Shown here in pieces: positions 63,516 to 64,000 of a stretch of 64,000 nt of DNA. The notes beneath the pieces were generated by a model. That model was not told the DNA's origin. It was given only the letters and a program-made list of their open reading frames with translations, and did no database searches. Source of the stretch: Pseudovibrio japonicus (GTDB lineage Bacteria > Pseudomonadota > Alphaproteobacteria > Rhizobiales > Stappiaceae); the NCBI RefSeq assembly GCF_014651595.1, contig NZ_BMXE01000011.1:1-64000 (forward strand), given 5' to 3'. How positions within the stretch are numbered: the first letter of the stretch is position 1; every line of letters begins with the position of its first letter. The position numbers and the translations under genes are program-made.

Positions 63516-64000
63516 AAAACACCATTTAATGGTTGATATGAGTGCGCCGAGGAGACCCCGTCAGCACAGGCCGCAGGAAATATCCCTCTCGTGCCCAAAG
63601 CGCAACAGCAAAACGGCAGATTTGACCCATCAGATCGCCGCAGTCCTGTCTAACTTCGCAACCACATTTCTCACGCTTAGATATACACGATCGATAAAAT
63701 CTTGTATTGCCAACAGCTTACGTCAAATTGAAATTACTAAAAATCTCGACAATTACTAAAAAATGACCATGCATTTTTTTTAGGAAAATTCGTCGGAAAC
63801 CCGACTTTTTTGGGGTTGTAACTTCAAATCACGACAACCTGAAGCCCGTTTTTTGACATATCAGAGCCGCTTGAACTGCAAATTAGCTGGGTTCACTGAG
63901 TCTCAAATAGCCCCCGGCCCTAGCCCCTTCCTCTAAATCATGCCAAACAGATATCAAGCACTGTATGAACGCAGGCTGAATTCCCGACACCGGCTTAGAA
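63516..64000. other. Gene-free right edge
   Basis: The region becomes A+T-rich at 63680-63800 and should contain the promoter of the small ORF. The 63529-63759 plus-strand frame has no protein-like features. AAAAAATG at 63758 and CATTTTTTT at 63772 could pair weakly. No other feature was seen up to the window end. Confidence 0.4.

Noticed and set aside
63529-63759. 76-codon plus-strand ORF at the right edge
   Set aside because: No ribosome binding site and no recognisable domain; it lies in the promoter side of the small minus-strand ORF.

Overview
The window reads as a chromosome segment of an alphaproteobacterium, most likely a marine Hyphomicrobiales member of the Stappiaceae/Pseudovibrio kind. 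The basis is gene content and order: gatCAB for transamidation-dependent Gln/Asn-tRNA, DivK, ClpS-ClpA, EipB (DUF1849), DUF3572, DUF1489, DUF983, a phasin, and the run pyrB-pyrC'-plsY-dprA-topA-rnr. The species assignment is inference. I found no rRNA, tRNA, CRISPR array, complete insertion sequence or prophage.

Layout. 1-5.3 kb is mixed accessory DNA: an octamer tandem repeat, a Sel1-like protein, two tandem DUF2147 secreted proteins, a GST, a GNAT and a GT39-type membrane glycosyltransferase. 5.4-9.0 kb holds osmoregulated periplasmic glucan synthesis (opgG, a small ORF, opgH, all on minus), where an in-frame TAA separates a 71-codon OpgH-like N-terminal segment from the main OpgH ORF. 9.6-21 kb holds gatB and, separately, gatC-GNAT-gatA, plus YjhX, a Tat-exported multicopper oxidase, an L-2-hydroxyglutarate-oxidase-like flavoprotein, and a MarR/isochorismatase unit divergent from an SDR-DoxX fusion and a DUF2269 protein around a clear inverted-repeat operator. 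21-25.5 kb has an MFS exporter divergent from GlxA-type and TetR regulators, then two paralogous secreted YHS-domain proteins separated by nested inverted repeats and a terminator.

25.5-43.5 kb is the housekeeping core: UlaG-like hydrolase, ung, ruvX, AEC transporter, AidB-like acyl-CoA dehydrogenase, pyrB with a metal-ligand-less PyrC homologue, plsY, dprA, topA, rnr, DUF983, NUDIX, MFS and rpmG. 43.5-44.4 kb is a gene-free but strongly structured gap between rpmG and divK, the place where relatives often carry pleD. 44.4-64 kb continues with divK, DUF3572, a HAD protein, dinB with an N-terminal zinc ribbon, eipB, ridA, a glycerophosphodiesterase, a FemAB-like acyltransferase carrying an apparent in-frame palindromic insertion, HIT, a GNAT-YoaP protein, azlCD, clpS-clpA, a phasin, a SPOR-tailed D,D-carboxypeptidase, a VWA/J-domain pair, panC, DUF1489 and a likely 35-residue membrane protein with its own terminator.

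Most minus-strand genes end in G+C-rich hairpins followed by T-runs, several of them shared by convergent genes. The most interesting points are the split OpgH, the repeat element inside the FemAB-like gene together with its nearby intergenic copies, the structured rpmG-divK gap, the nested hairpins after the first YHS gene, the octamer repeat and the 35-residue ORF. All coordinates and motifs come from reading the sequence; no database search was run.
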